Positions 1 through 10,001 of a stretch of 64,000 bases of DNA are shown piece after piece. How positions within the stretch are numbered: position 1 is the first letter of the stretch; each line of letters starts with the position of its first letter. Source of the stretch: Clostridium folliculivorans (GTDB taxonomy: Bacteria; Bacillota; Clostridia; Clostridiales; Clostridiaceae). The stretch spans positions 124,001 through 188,000 of the forward strand of contig NZ_BQXY01000007.1 in NCBI RefSeq assembly GCF_024341905.1, given 5' to 3'. The notes under the pieces were generated by a model. It saw nothing but the letters and a program-made list of their open reading frames with translations. It was not told the origin of the DNA and searched no databases. A program made the translations under genes and the position numbers.

Positions 1-2947
1 GATGTCCTGTGATATAAAGACCTGTCATTTCTTTTTCCATAGCTAAAAGATATTTTTTATCAAATTCTTTTATCTCCGGATACTTTATTGTTGGTGTATC
101 TAAAACAGAGCTATCTTCATTTCCAAATAAACTTATTTGTCCATCTATATTTCTTTTCCTCTGATTCCCTATACTATCTAGTACCTTTTCATAAACTGCA
201 AGAAGTCTTGATCTAAACAACTTGAAGCAGTCAAAAGCACCAGCCTTTATAAGACTTTCTGTTGCCCTCTTATTTATAGTAGTAAGATCTACTTTGTTTG
301 CAAAATCAATAAGTGATTTAAAATGTCCTTTTTCCTGTCTTGATTTTACTACACTATCCACAACATTCATTCCCACATTTTTTATAGCTGCAAGTCCAAA
401 TCTAATGGTATCTCCTTTAACAGTAAATTTAGAGTAGCTTTCATTTATATCTGGTGGCAATACTTGTATTCCAAGACTTTCAGCAAAGTTAATATAGTAA
501 GCTACCTTTTCATTTATACCCATAACTGAATTTAACATAGCAGCTATATATTCCACCGGATAGTACTTCATAAGGTATGCTGTTTGAAATCCTACTACTG
601 CATATGCAGCTGCGTGACTTTTATTAAATGCATAAGAAGCAAAATCCATCATAGAATCAAATATCTTATTACCTATCTCTTCAGAGATACCATTTCTAAG
701 ACATCCTGGAACTTCAATTTCTCCGCTTTCATCAACAATTCCATAAATGAAGTTTTTACGTTCTTCTTCCATAACCTTATGCTTTTTCTTAGACATAGCT
801 CTTCTAACAAGATCGCTACGTCCCATTGAATATCCGCCTAGCTTTCTAACTATCTCCATAACCTGTTCTTGGTATACCAAGCAACCATATGTAACCTTTA
901 GTATCGGTTCTAAATGTGGAGTCAGATATGTTATCTTATCAGGATTCTTCTTATTCTCTATGTATCTTGGTATTTCAGCCATAGGACCTGGTCTATAAAG
1001 TGATATTCCGGCTATTATATCCTCCAAAGAATCTGGTCTAAGTTCCTTCATAAATGAGGTCATACCTGCTGATTCTAATTGGAATACACCAACTGTTTTT
1101 CCTTCACCGAGCATCTTATACACATCTTTATCCTCAAAATTCACTTTGTCGAGGTCTATGTCTATACCACGGTTCTGTTTAATCATATCCACAGCATCTT
1201 TCATTACCGTTAAAGTTCTAAGACCTAAGAAGTCCATCTTTAAAAGTCCAAGTTCTTCAAGAGTACCCATATCAAACTGTGTTACTATATTATCTTCATT
1301 TCTTTGTAATGGTACATACTCTACCAAAGGTCTAGAAGCAATTACAACTCCGGCTGCATGAGTAGAGGAATGTCTTGGTAGCCCCTCTAGCTCTCGGCTT
1401 ATATCTATTAATTCTTTTACTCTTGCATCATTATCATATTCGCTTTTCAACTCAGGATTTAAGTTCAATGCCTTCTCTATAGTTATACCAAGGACTGTAG
1501 GTATCATCTTAGCTATTTTGTCAACTTCACTATAGGAATAGTTCATGGCTCTTCCTACATCTCTTATACAGCCTCTTGCAGCCATAGTACCGAAGGTTAT
1601 AATCTGCGAAACATTCTGTATTCCATACTTTTCTACCACATAATCGATGACTTCCTGACGTCTTTCATAACAGAAGTCACTATCTATATCAGGCATGCTT
1701 ATTCTCTCTGGATTTAAGAATCTCTCAAACAGCAAACTATATTTAATTGAATCTATTTTTGTTATTCCAAGTGTATATGCTACTAACGAACCAGCTCCAG
1801 AGCCCCTTCCTGGTCCTGTAGGTATTCCATTGTCATTTGCAAATTTTATAAAGTCCCAAACTATTAAAAAGTAGTCTACATATCCCATTTGATTTATAAC
1901 AGATAATTCATAGTTTAATCTATCTATATAAATCTTAGCTTCTTCATTCATTTGTCCAAACTCTAGTATTCTACTTAAATTAAATTCCCTATTTAAAAAG
2001 TCGCTAAACACTTCATATCTTTCAATAAGCCCTTTAAAGCAGACTTCCGTCATATATTGAAACGGATCTGTTCCTTCAGGCAATGGAAATTTAGGAAGCT
2101 TTGATGTATGAAATTCATAATCAAAATTACACTGCTCAGCTATCTTTTGGGTGTTTTCCAACGCCTCAGGAACATAAGAAAACATATCCCACATCTCTTC
2201 AGATGACTTTAAGTAGAACTGATCTGACGGATACCTCATTCTATTCTCTTCTTCTACAGTTTTACCAGTCTGTATGCAAAGTAAAACATCATGAGATCTG
2301 GAATCCTTTTTTTCTATATAGTGAACATCATTTGTTGCTACAAGAGGTAAATCTAACTCTTTAGCCAATTCTATATTCATATCATTAACTTTTCGTTCGT
2401 CATCAGTTCCATGATACTGTACTTCAAGATAAAAACCATCTTTAAAGGTTTCCTTGTAAAATAATGCAGCTTCTTTTGCTCTTTCTTTATTTCCATTTAA
2501 TAAATTTGATTGAACTTCTCCACCTAAGCAAGCACTTAGTGCAATTAAGCCTTCACTATGTTCACTTAAAAACTGGTGATCTGTTCTAGGCTTGTAGTAA
2601 AAGCCATCAGTAGATGCTTTTGATACTATCTGCATCAAATTTTCATAACCTTTTTCATTTTTTACAAGAAGAACAAGATGATATGTTTTATTATCTGAGT
2701 CGATATTTTTTATATACATTGACTTAGGCACTACATAAACTTCGCAGCCTAATATAGGTTTTATTCCTGCGTTCTTTGCGGCTTTATAAAAATCAACACA
2801 TCCATACATTACTCCATGATCTGTTATAGCTATACTATCCATTCCAAAGTCTTTTGCCTTAGCTACTACTTTATCTATCTTTCCTGATCCATCTAGCAAG
2901 CTATATCCAGTATGGAGATGAAGATGAGTAAATTTCTTATCACTCAA
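1..2947 (-). CDS. dnaE: DNA polymerase III alpha subunit (DnaE), C-terminus cut off by the window edge
   Basis: Replicative polymerase of the C family. The N-terminus reads MSDKKFTHLHLHTGYSLLDG, the PHP domain opening with its HxH pair. The last visible residues (EKEMTGLYITGH) match the stretch that precedes the OB-fold region, so about 980 residues are present and roughly 200 are missing beyond base 1. I chose the TTG at 2945-2947 because AGGAGG lies 8 nt upstream; a GTG one codon earlier (2948-2950) is also possible at 5 nt. The frame stays open throughout. As dnaE it is probably the lagging-strand/primer-extending enzyme alongside a PolC elsewhere, as in other Firmicutes (family knowledge). 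The gene stands alone, separated from the next gene upstream by a repeat remnant. Confidence 0.95.
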   Translation of the reverse strand, partial: MSDKKFTHLHLHTGYSLLDGSGKIDKVVAKAKDFGMDSIAITDHGVMYGCVDFYKAAKNAGIKPILGCEVYVVPKSMYIKNIDSDNKTYHLVLLVKNEKGYENLMQIVSKASTDGFYYKPRTDHQFLSEHSEGLIALSACLGGEVQSNLLNGNKERAKEAALFYKETFKDGFYLEVQYHGTDDERKVNDMNIELAKELDLPLVATNDVHYIEKKDSRSHDVLLCIQTGKTVEEENRMRYPSDQFYLKSSEEMWDMFSYVPEALENTQKIAEQCNFDYEFHTSKLPKFPLPEGTDPFQYMTEVCFKGLIERYEVFSDFLNREFNLSRILEFGQMNEEAKIYIDRLNYELSVINQMGYVDYFLIVWDFIKFANDNGIPTGPGRGSGAGSLVAYTLGITKIDSIKYSLLFERFLNPERISMPDIDSDFCYERRQEVIDYVVEKYGIQNVSQIITFGTMAARGCIRDVGRAMNYSYSEVDKIAKMIPTVLGITIEKALNLNPELKSEYDNDARVKELIDISRELEGLPRHSSTHAAGVVIASRPLVEYVPLQRNEDNIVTQFDMGTLEELGLLKMDFLGLRTLTVMKDAVDMIKQNRGIDIDLDKVNFEDKDVYKMLGEGKTVGVFQLESAGMTSFMKELRPDSLEDIIAGISLYRPGPMAEIPRYIENKKNPDKITYLTPHLEPILKVTYGCLVYQEQVMEIVRKLGGYSMGRSDLVRRAMSKKKHKVMEEERKNFIYGIVDESGEIEVPGCLRNGISEEIGNKIFDSMMDFASYAFNKSHAAAYAVVGFQTAYLMKYYPVEYIAAMLNSVMGINEKVAYYINFAESLGIQVLPPDINESYSKFTVKGDTIRFGLAAIKNVGMNVVDSVVKSRQEKGHFKSLIDFANKVDLTTINKRATESLIKAGAFDCFKLFRSRLLAVYEKVLDSIGNQRKRNIDGQISLFGNEDSSVLDTPTIKYPEIKEFDKKYLLAMEKEMTGLYITGH

Positions 2948-3017
2948 CACAGCATCCTCCTTTTTGTTTATATTAAATAACTTTTCAATCTAATTCTCAA
3001 TAAATACTTTTTAATTT

Positions 3018-3056
3018 AGGCTATGTTTAATTTCAACACGGTGCCTTAACAGCACC
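3018..3056. repeat. Family B repeat remnant (ends only)
   Basis: The outer left end (AGGCTATGTTTA) is joined directly to the right end (AATTTCAACACGGTG, then CCTTAACAGCACC) seen in the full copy at 42842-43080. The whole interior is missing, so this looks like an internal deletion product. It lies in the short gap between dnaE and the GalT-like gene. Confidence 0.6.
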
Positions 3057-3134
3057 TTAATTTAATGAAAGTCTAACCTCGTATTTTATCTATTTTTATG
3101 AAAAACTATTCTTATTAAAAGTATCGTGTAACTA

Positions 3135-4088
3135 TTATAACTCTACTTTATTAACCTGTACATAAGCAGTAACTTCTCTAAACCTATTTGCCGCCTCTTC
3201 TGGAGAAATAGTATTTATATAAACTTCTGTGCTCATCTCAAAACCCGCAAAAAAACTTCCTCTTGGCAATATATCAACATAGAAATGCTGGCAACAATTA
3301 CTATCCTTATAAATGTAATAACATATATTAAGAGGTATATCCCCTAAACTTATATATATTATCTTAAATACATGTTCAAATAATTTTGAAAGTTCATCTA
3401 TTCCATTATCACTGAATATTTCTTCAAAAGAACCTATATGTTTCTTATATGCTATTCTTATTTGATATTGAACGTAAGATCCATAAGGAGCATAAACTAT
3501 ATAATTATCTCTATCCAATATAATTCTTTCTACTGCAAGTAACTCTGATTCAACTTCTTCACAAACCTTACAATAGTTATCATCCATCAACTTACTTTGA
3601 GGAGTAAAATTTAAAGCAACAATCTGAGAATGAGGATGCTCTAACGAAGCCCCACCTTCCCTACCATAATTTTTAAAAATCTGTAAATACTTTATATCAT
3701 TATCACTAAAACATTTATCAGCTGCATCCTTATACGCTGAAAATATATCTCTCCACTTTTCTGCCTTATATTGACAGAGCTTTTTGTTGTGATTTGGGGT
3801 TTCAATAACAACATAGTGATACCCCTTAATTGTATCACCATCTTCTATTACAGTAGGATATTTATTTTTAACAACTCTAACACTCCAGTTTTCATCCCCT
3901 ATTTTTGATATTTCATATGGTGTTTCTTCTTCATTCCCTTTACAGAATGGACAATCGCTATGCTTGTATTGTAATTTATAATTCACCTTATCTTCATGTC
4001 TATTCCTATTATCAATAGGTCTCGCTCTTCTATTTGTAGCTATTATCACTTGCTTTCCAGTTAGATTATCTATTCTTATTTCATTCAT
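3135..4088 (-). CDS. GalT-like HIT-fold protein (DUF4931/galactose-1-phosphate uridylyltransferase family)
   Basis: The protein has about 317 residues and the GalT fold signatures: a CPFC zinc pair near residues 46-49, the active-site type HPHSQ at about 151-155, and a second CxxC near 173-176. GalT enzymes use the central His of HxHxQ to carry a nucleotidyl group. No galK or galE is nearby, so the true substrate is uncertain; it could be a nucleotidyl transferase or phosphorylase of the same family. I chose ATG 4088 because AAGGAG sits 9 nt upstream and the family begins with MNEIR. An in-frame ATG at 4118 with a GGAGA site would add ten residues. Confidence 0.75.
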   Translation of the reverse strand: MNEIRIDNLTGKQVIIATNRRARPIDNRNRHEDKVNYKLQYKHSDCPFCKGNEEETPYEISKIGDENWSVRVVKNKYPTVIEDGDTIKGYHYVVIETPNHNKKLCQYKAEKWRDIFSAYKDAADKCFSDNDIKYLQIFKNYGREGGASLEHPHSQIVALNFTPQSKLMDDNYCKVCEEVESELLAVERIILDRDNYIVYAPYGSYVQYQIRIAYKKHIGSFEEIFSDNGIDELSKLFEHVFKIIYISLGDIPLNICYYIYKDSNCCQHFYVDILPRGSFFAGFEMSTEVYINTISPEEAANRFREVTAYVQVNKVEL

Positions 4089-4168
4089 ATAAATCCTACT
4101 CCTTATAATTATGGACATTTCTATATATCTCCATTGCTAAAACTAGGTTATTTTCAGGACTATTGTTT

Positions 4169-4363
4169 AAATTAAGTGGTTATACGGGAGATGCTATATG
4201 AGCGAGCTATTAGAATTAAATGATTTTTGCAGATGGAATGGCGTTAAGAAACTGTACTGTTCGAACGTAGTGAGTTTACAGTTTTAGCCATGGAATATGA
4301 CAAAATCATATTAATTCTTTACGTAAGCTCATCAAAGCATCGGATGTATAACCACTTAATTTT
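4169..4363. repeat. Family B long inverted repeat, intact copy (B1)
   Basis: 195 bp with perfect 17-bp ends, AAATTAAGTGGTTATAC at the left and its complement at the right. Inside, TGAGCGAGCTATTAG pairs imperfectly with CTTTACGTAAGCTCA, and a central stem AAACTGTA/TACAGTTT closes a loop. The whole unit can fold as one long hairpin. No coding capacity is visible. Confidence 0.85.
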
Positions 4364-4417
4364 AATACACTACTTTGAACAATGCCTGAATCTACATTAT
4401 CAAGTGTTCAGAAAATA

Positions 4418-4453
4418 AAAAAATTGCTATTATTACATTATAGCAATTTTCTC
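4418..4453 (-). terminator. Intrinsic terminator after the DUF4349 gene
   Basis: On the minus strand the stem GAAAATTGCTAT/ATAGCAATTTT is followed by a run of T, about 20 bp past the stop codon. Confidence 0.8.
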
Positions 4454-4474
4454 AACTTTCATGAATTTAAGTAT

Positions 4475-5473
4475 TTATTTTACACTTTTATCTTCTTTAA
4501 TTTTATTTATTCTTTTATATATTTTTAGACCAACAAAAGCTATTCCACTTAATATAACTAGATATGGTAAGGCACTTGCTATAAGTAGTACAAAGTCCTT
4601 TAGCAATCCTCCTAAGGATATAATTGATTGCTTAAAATTATAAACTAACTTTTCTCCAAATCCTTTAGGAGCCTTATCTAAAACTTTTATCTCTTCAACT
4701 TCGTTTATATTAATAGTTAAAGATGAAAATTCCACTAAGTTATCCCACTTCTTCAGATTTCCAGTTAAAGATTCTATTTGGTATCTTATATTAGCTAGCT
4801 GTTGCTCTATTTCAAAAACGTCCTTAAGAGATCCTGATTTTTTTAATAGCTCTAAAAGCCTTTCCTCCTGAATTTTTAAAGAATTGACTCTTGCCTCTGT
4901 ATCGAAATAAGAGGATGTAATATCCTCACCCTTTATAGATTTATATATAACTGTTCCAAAATTGCCTGCATCATTGATAAAACCATCAAATTTATCCTTA
5001 GGTACTTTCACTTGAAGCTTTGCATTTCTAGCTACAAATTGTTCTTGCCCCACTGTTTGCTTCCCATCAACTGATGAATTTTCAATATATCCACCTAACT
5101 TTTCAACAGCTTTGGTGATTGAGCTTATACTTTCATCAAACTTTAGACTTTGTATTGTCAGTTCTCCACTTTTTATTATCTTTCTTTGTTCTGCAGCTTT
5201 AACATCATTTTTTTCATTACTATCCGCATTACCTTTACTTTGATCAGAACTTGCTTCGTTACCAGTTCCAGTTGCCTGCCCCACATTACTATTTTTTACA
5301 TTTGCAGCTTCATCACTGGTTACACTTAACTTTCCATCACTGCTACTTTGAGGTGCACTACTACTTGATTTAGTTGTACTCATGTCTTTCTTAGAAGCAG
5401 AACAAGACGTCAGCATTACTGATGAGCCTATGATTAAAGCTGCAAGGATTTTAAAAAGGACCTTCTTTCTCAT
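4475..5473 (-). CDS. DUF4349-domain lipoprotein
   Basis: 332 residues. The N-terminus is a lipoprotein signal with lipobox LTSC (Cys24). Residues about 25-90 are a Ser/Lys/Asn-rich linker. The DUF4349 region follows, from about 95 to 290, with an amphipathic stretch (about 195-240) likely to form a coiled coil. A C-terminal membrane helix (about 290-312) ends in a basic tail. The protein is therefore anchored at both ends, facing outside. The function of the family is not known to me. The gene has its own terminator and stands alone between repeats. Confidence 0.8.
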   Translation of the reverse strand: MRKKVLFKILAALIIGSSVMLTSCSASKKDMSTTKSSSSAPQSSSDGKLSVTSDEAANVKNSNVGQATGTGNEASSDQSKGNADSNEKNDVKAAEQRKIIKSGELTIQSLKFDESISSITKAVEKLGGYIENSSVDGKQTVGQEQFVARNAKLQVKVPKDKFDGFINDAGNFGTVIYKSIKGEDITSSYFDTEARVNSLKIQEERLLELLKKSGSLKDVFEIEQQLANIRYQIESLTGNLKKWDNLVEFSSLTININEVEEIKVLDKAPKGFGEKLVYNFKQSIISLGGLLKDFVLLIASALPYLVILSGIAFVGLKIYKRINKIKEDKSVK

Positions 5474-5788
5474 AACACTACCCCTTTATATTTTATTTAC
5501 GACTAAATATCCTTTAAAGATATACCACTTTGATCCAAAATGTATTTTTAAAAATCTCAAGGGTATTGGTGCGAAAATTTAAAAATAATAAAATTTCTTA
5601 CTAAGTGGTATATCAATAAGACCAATAATCATCAGAATCAATATAATAAATTCTGAAAATTCTCAAAATAAAACCATTTCACTTCTATATACGATTTTAT
5701 TTTAATAAAGACACAATAATTCCAAAATTTATTAATATTTTATTAACTTGTTCATACTTTTTTCAACATCTCATTTTCCTGTACAACA

Positions 5789-5845
5789 AAAATAGGATTC
5801 AGTATAAAAATTTCATCTTTATACTGAATCCTATAACTTTTTTTA
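5789..5845. terminator. Strong bidirectional hairpin terminator downstream of whiA
   Basis: The 17-bp stem ATAGGATTCAGTATAAA with its exact complement encloses a 9-nt loop. It is flanked by A-rich sequence on the left and T-rich on the right, so it can act in both directions. It lies between whiA and the DUF4349 gene. Confidence 0.75.
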
Positions 5846-5875
5846 GTTTATAAAGGCTATGTTTAAGAATATTGT

Positions 5876-6248
5876 TTAAATTAAGTGGTTACGTAGGAGA
5901 TGCTATATGAGCGAGCTACTAGAATTAAATGATTTTTTCAGATGGAATGGCTCTAAAAAATCACTAATTGTTCTTTATTAGTAATTTTTTTACGCATCTG
6001 CCTTTTCTGAACGTATGTGAAGAAATTCTGGCAGGCGATATATTTTTATTTTTTACTTTTTAATCACATAGCATTTTTATTTTCTTAAATTTAAGATATA
6101 AAAATTTTTTAAAAAAATGGATTATTAAAAAGTAAACTGTACTGTTCGAACGTAGTGAGTTTACAGTTTTAACCATGAAATATGAGAAAATCATATTAAT
6201 TCTTTGCGAAAGCTCATTAAAGCATTGGATGCGTGACCACTTAATTTC
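5876..6248. repeat. Family B copy interrupted by an inserted block (B2)
   Basis: The left half (AAATTAAGTGGTTACGTAGG, then the TGAGCGAGCT segment) runs to GATGGAATGGC. About 180 bp of unrelated sequence follow (about 5952-6131). The B sequence then resumes at TAAACTGTACTGTTCGAACG and ends in GACCACTTAATTT. Compared with B1 the break falls inside the central GGCGTTAAGAAACTG segment. Confidence 0.8.
5952..6074. repeat. Family A element (A2) inside the family B copy
   Basis: A hairpin AAAAAATCACTAAT/ATTAGTAATTTTTT is followed by ACGCATCTGCCTTT, a variable loop, CTGGCAGGCG and a T-rich tail ending CATAGCAT. The same order occurs at 11323-11440 and 23232-23344. Confidence 0.7.
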
Positions 6249-6280
6249 ACACCACACGCACATATAGGAACATACCTATT

Positions 6281-7231
6281 TTAAATCTGACCAGATCTTA
6301 TTTCATCAGCAATCTTTTCTATCTTTCTTAGTCTATGGTTTATTCCTGATTTACCTACAGGTGGATCTAACATCTCACCTAATTCCTTCAGTGATTCATC
6401 AGGATATGATAATCTGAGTTCTGCAACCTCTCTAAGATTCTTAGGCAATCTTGCGAGACCTATCTGTCTTTGTATAAGTTTTATGCTCTCAACTTGTCTT
6501 ACTGCAGCATTCACAGTCTTACTTAGATTTGCAGTTTCGCAATTAACTAATCTATTTACGTTATTTCTCATTTCTTTCATGATTCTTATATTTTCGAGTT
6601 CTAGTAAAGAAGAATGAGCACCTATAACATTTAAAAGATCTACGATTTGTTCACCTTCCTTGATGTAAACAATATAACTATTTTTTCTTTGAATAACCTT
6701 TGAGTTAAGCCCAAAGGTATTGATTACATCTCTCAAGTCTTCTGCATATTCTAGAGAGTGAGTAACAAGTTCAAGGTGGTAGTTTTTCTCAGGATTACTG
6801 ATGCTACCTCCCCCAATAAACGCCCCTCTAACATAAGCCTTTCTTTTTTCTTCATCAGAAACAAGATCTTCGTCTATTCTATAATCAAGGGTAGTCATGC
6901 CATCTACTTCTCTTAAAATACCAGTTTCCTTTAAAAGTTCTTTAACTCCCATCTCCTCAGTTATAAGAACCATATAAATATTATTCTTTTTTAATGAATT
7001 ACTTCTCTTTACCATTAGCCTAGAATGTATAGTGAAGTGATCCTTTAGAATTGTAAAAACAAGTCTCGCACAAGCCGGATTCTCTGTGGTTATCTTAAAA
7101 CTTATCTGTCTACCACTAAAAGCCAAGGTTCCGCTGACTTTCATGATTGCAGATAACTCAGCTAGTGCCTCAGCTTTGCTTAAATCAGTATATCTGCATA
7201 TTTCTCCTTTAACCTTTGATGAAAATGACAT
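6281..7231 (-). CDS. whiA: Sporulation/cell-division regulator WhiA
   Basis: 316 residues, the usual length. It has the N-terminal degenerate homing-endonuclease (LAGLIDADG-like) half and a C-terminal helix-turn-helix (residues about 240-310, including ELRLSYPDESLKELGEML). In Firmicutes WhiA is a DNA-binding protein affecting cell division and chromosome segregation (family knowledge). It follows yvcK by 16 bp and is the last gene of the rapZ-yvcK-whiA operon, a conserved trio. The start ATG has AAGGGG upstream. Confidence 0.95.
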   Translation of the reverse strand: MSFSSKVKGEICRYTDLSKAEALAELSAIMKVSGTLAFSGRQISFKITTENPACARLVFTILKDHFTIHSRLMVKRSNSLKKNNIYMVLITEEMGVKELLKETGILREVDGMTTLDYRIDEDLVSDEEKRKAYVRGAFIGGGSISNPEKNYHLELVTHSLEYAEDLRDVINTFGLNSKVIQRKNSYIVYIKEGEQIVDLLNVIGAHSSLLELENIRIMKEMRNNVNRLVNCETANLSKTVNAAVRQVESIKLIQRQIGLARLPKNLREVAELRLSYPDESLKELGEMLDPPVGKSGINHRLRKIEKIADEIRSGQI

Positions 7232-7247
7232 AAGTACCCCTTCCTTG

Positions 7248-8570
7248 CTACTTTTCCTTTAATCTTTGTGATAAGTACATATATTCTAGTATCTTTTTTC
7301 TATCATACAGTAATTTCTTTTCCATTACTGTCTGCATTATTATCTCAGCTAATTTTTCTGAATCATGCCTTATAAGCCCTTTATTAATATTTACGAGGTT
7401 AGCTTTTACTACTTCTACCCCCATCCTTTGTAATTCCGCTAAATCCAATTCAACTATCTCTGATCCATCTTCTAAGTATCTTTTCTTAAGTTCATCTGAT
7501 ATATTGTCCACATTAGCAATTACACAATCAACTGTATCTTTTCCACAATAATCATTTAAAATTTTTATATGATCTGATACCTTAAATCCATCTGTTTCTC
7601 CTGGTTGGGTCATTATATTAGATACATAAATTTTAAATGCCTTGCTTCTCTTAACAGCATAAGTTATTTCTTTTACTAACATATTAGGAATGACACTAGT
7701 ATACAGACTTCCTGGCCCTAATACAATGGCATCAGCCTCTCTTATAGCATCTAGTGCATCATCTAGAGGCTTTGCATCTTCAGGTATTATAGATAACTTC
7801 TTTATTCTAGTTTTATTTTCATAGGCAATCTCAGGTATCATTGATTCGCCTTCAACAATCTGCCCGTTAGCTAATTCTGCTTTAAGCTGCATATTTTCCA
7901 AAGTCACTGGCAGAACCTTACCAGTTACAGCTAATACTGAACTCATTTTTTGAACTGCATCTTCAAAATTATCAGATATTCCATCCATGGCTGCTAAAAA
8001 TAAATTACCAAAGCTTTGATTTTTTAACCTACCATCTTTAAATCTATATTGAAGCAAATCCTCCATAAGTGGTTCTGTATCAGCTAGCGCTAATATACAG
8101 TTTCTTATATCTCCAGGAGGAAGAATTCCTAAATCTTCACGTAAATCTCCAGAACCGCCACCATCATCTGCAACAGTGACTATTGCTGTAATATTAGATG
8201 TATAATACTTCAAACCTCTAAGCATAGTAGAGAGTCCAGTACCTCCACCTACAACTACAATCTTAGGTCCCTTTACTAAGAGCCTCTTTTCATAAATAAG
8301 ATTTTCTATCTTTTCGTTATCAAAAGAGACCTTTATATATCCTTTATTCATTAACGCTATTACAGCTCTTATACCTTCTGTTACTGACACATAAATTATA
8401 AAAATTCCTGTTATATTTAAAAAAATAAAAAATACCTTATATGGGATATTATAAATCTTATGCTGCACGAGTTCATTTAGTCCAAAAGCTATAAATAGAA
8501 TACCTAATATTGCATACACAATCCATCTCTTAAGTTTAATTCCTGGCTTTAACCAATCTATTAACCTCAT
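7248..8570 (-). CDS. yvcK: YvcK/CofD-like nucleotide-sugar-binding protein with an N-terminal membrane region
   Basis: 440 residues. The conserved YvcK core starts at GGGTGLS (about 108-114), followed by DDGGGSG and the PPGDIRN motif. YvcK binds UDP-sugars and links carbon status to cell-wall synthesis (known in Bacillus). About 105 residues before the core hold two membrane helices (about 16-32 and 45-65), an extension absent from the roughly 320-residue Bacillus form. The start overlaps the stop of rapZ by 4 bp (ATGA), so translation is probably coupled. Confidence 0.93.
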   Translation of the reverse strand: MRLIDWLKPGIKLKRWIVYAILGILFIAFGLNELVQHKIYNIPYKVFFIFLNITGIFIIYVSVTEGIRAVIALMNKGYIKVSFDNEKIENLIYEKRLLVKGPKIVVVGGGTGLSTMLRGLKYYTSNITAIVTVADDGGGSGDLREDLGILPPGDIRNCILALADTEPLMEDLLQYRFKDGRLKNQSFGNLFLAAMDGISDNFEDAVQKMSSVLAVTGKVLPVTLENMQLKAELANGQIVEGESMIPEIAYENKTRIKKLSIIPEDAKPLDDALDAIREADAIVLGPGSLYTSVIPNMLVKEITYAVKRSKAFKIYVSNIMTQPGETDGFKVSDHIKILNDYCGKDTVDCVIANVDNISDELKKRYLEDGSEIVELDLAELQRMGVEVVKANLVNINKGLIRHDSEKLAEIIMQTVMEKKLLYDRKKILEYMYLSQRLKEK

Positions 8571-9451
8571 AGCTTCTTAGCTCCTCTGTTGACATCTTCG
8601 TTAACATCTCTATGCTCAATAGTAGCCTTAAATCCATCATTATTTAAAGTTTCATATATTGCATTAGCTATAGCTACTGACCTATGTCTTCCTCCAGTAC
8701 AGCCTATAGATACAATAAGTTGTCTTTTACCTTCCTTTACATAGTTAGGAATTAAAAACTTAAGCATATCCTCTATCTTTGACATAAAATCTTTAGTCTC
8801 AACCTTTTCTAATACATACTTCTTCACTGGCTCATCATTTCCTGAGAAAGGTTTAAGCTCTGGTATATAAAACGGATTAGGCAAAAATCTTACATCAAAA
8901 ACTAAATCTGAATCCATAGGTATACCATATTTAAATCCAAAAGATACTACGGTAATTGACAATGGTCTTTCAGTTGTAGTACCACTACCATATAAAAGAT
9001 TTAACTTTTCTCTTAAATCTCTTATAGCATATTTAGAAGTATCTATTATGTTGTCTGCTCTATCCTTTATTTCTCTAAGCTTCTTTCTTTCTTCTTCTAT
9101 TCCATTTATAACTCTTCCATCTGGAGCAAGCGGATGGCTTCTTCTAGATTCTTTGAATCTTTTCACAAGAATATCATCTGAAGCTTCTAAAAATAATATC
9201 TCATATTTAAGTTCATTTTCTTTTAGTGAATGAAGTGTTTCAAATAAATCATCAAAGAATATTCCACCTCTTATATCCATTACAAGAGCTATCTTATCAA
9301 TCTTCCCATCACTTTGCTGACACGCCTCTGCAAACTTACATATAAGCTTTGGAGGTAAATTATCTACGCAAAAGTATCCCAAATCTTCTAAACTTCTTGT
9401 TGCTTCTGTCTTACCTGCTCCAGAAAGACCAGTCACTATTACAAATCTCAT
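8567..9451 (-). CDS. rapZ: RNase adapter protein RapZ (YvcJ family)
   Basis: 294 residues with a Walker A motif GLSGAGKT at 8-15, a DIRGG segment near 80, and the C-terminal [10 protein letters not shown] motif near 245-255. The family hydrolyses GTP/ATP. In E. coli RapZ senses glucosamine-6-phosphate precursors and directs RNase E; in Firmicutes its partner is less clear. First gene of the rapZ-yvcK-whiA operon. AAGGAGG lies 6 nt before the ATG. Confidence 0.95.
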   Translation of the reverse strand: MRFVIVTGLSGAGKTEATRSLEDLGYFCVDNLPPKLICKFAEACQQSDGKIDKIALVMDIRGGIFFDDLFETLHSLKENELKYEILFLEASDDILVKRFKESRRSHPLAPDGRVINGIEEERKKLREIKDRADNIIDTSKYAIRDLREKLNLLYGSGTTTERPLSITVVSFGFKYGIPMDSDLVFDVRFLPNPFYIPELKPFSGNDEPVKKYVLEKVETKDFMSKIEDMLKFLIPNYVKEGKRQLIVSIGCTGGRHRSVAIANAIYETLNNDGFKATIEHRDVNEDVNRGAKKL

Positions 9452-10001
9452 AAATATCCTCCTTGCTAATTTCTTTCGGTTCCTAACTGAGAACCTGTTC
9501 TAATCTTAAAACTATCTAAGGATTAAAGTGGCACATCTTTTGATGTACCACTTTATAAGCAAACTTATATCTTCTTAGTCTCTTTTGAAAACATTGAAGT
9601 GCTTGAAAATCACTTAGTTACTTAACCGGCACATTATGCTTAACTGTTAACTTATCCATTGATTATTTTATTTCTTACCATAAGATTCAAATTTCAATTA
9701 TTAATATATATAATCCAAAATTCTCAAACATGAATTTTGAAAAATATATTAACAAAACTTACTTTAATGAGCTTTATAATAAACACTTATGTTAAAAATT
9801 TAATCAATATGCTTATATATCTAAATGAGAATTATAAATTATATAAAATGTAAAATCATTAAAACAATGACTTTCCCATAAGTATAATTTAAACTTACTT
9901 AATATAGATATCTTTCTATATTAAATTATATCACAAATTATCACTTTTATAGATATACAATTTTCAAGTTAGGCTATGTGTTTAAAATTACCACAATTTA
10001 T
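9452..10001. other. Gene-free stretch between aspS and rapZ
   Basis: About 550 bp, very AT-rich. It holds one small palindrome at 9525-9554 (AAAGTGGCACATC, four T, GATGTACCACTTT) that equals the junction of two family C repeats. Just after the aspS stop, near 9972-9990, is a trace of the family B left end (AGGCTATGTGTTTAAAATT). No reading frame with a ribosome site is seen. Confidence 0.6.
9525..9554. repeat. Family C junction remnant
   Basis: The right end of one C unit and the left end of another, separated by 4 bp (TTTT), with no C interior left on either side. Intact tandem C units are also spaced by 4 bp. Confidence 0.55.

Noticed and set aside
6060-6263. A 67-codon minus-strand open frame
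   Set aside because: It lies entirely in the repeat A/B block, has no ribosome site and no protein-like pattern.
9525-9554. Terminator between aspS and rapZ
   Set aside because: The palindrome has no T run and its arms are the ends of family C repeats, so it was called a repeat remnant.
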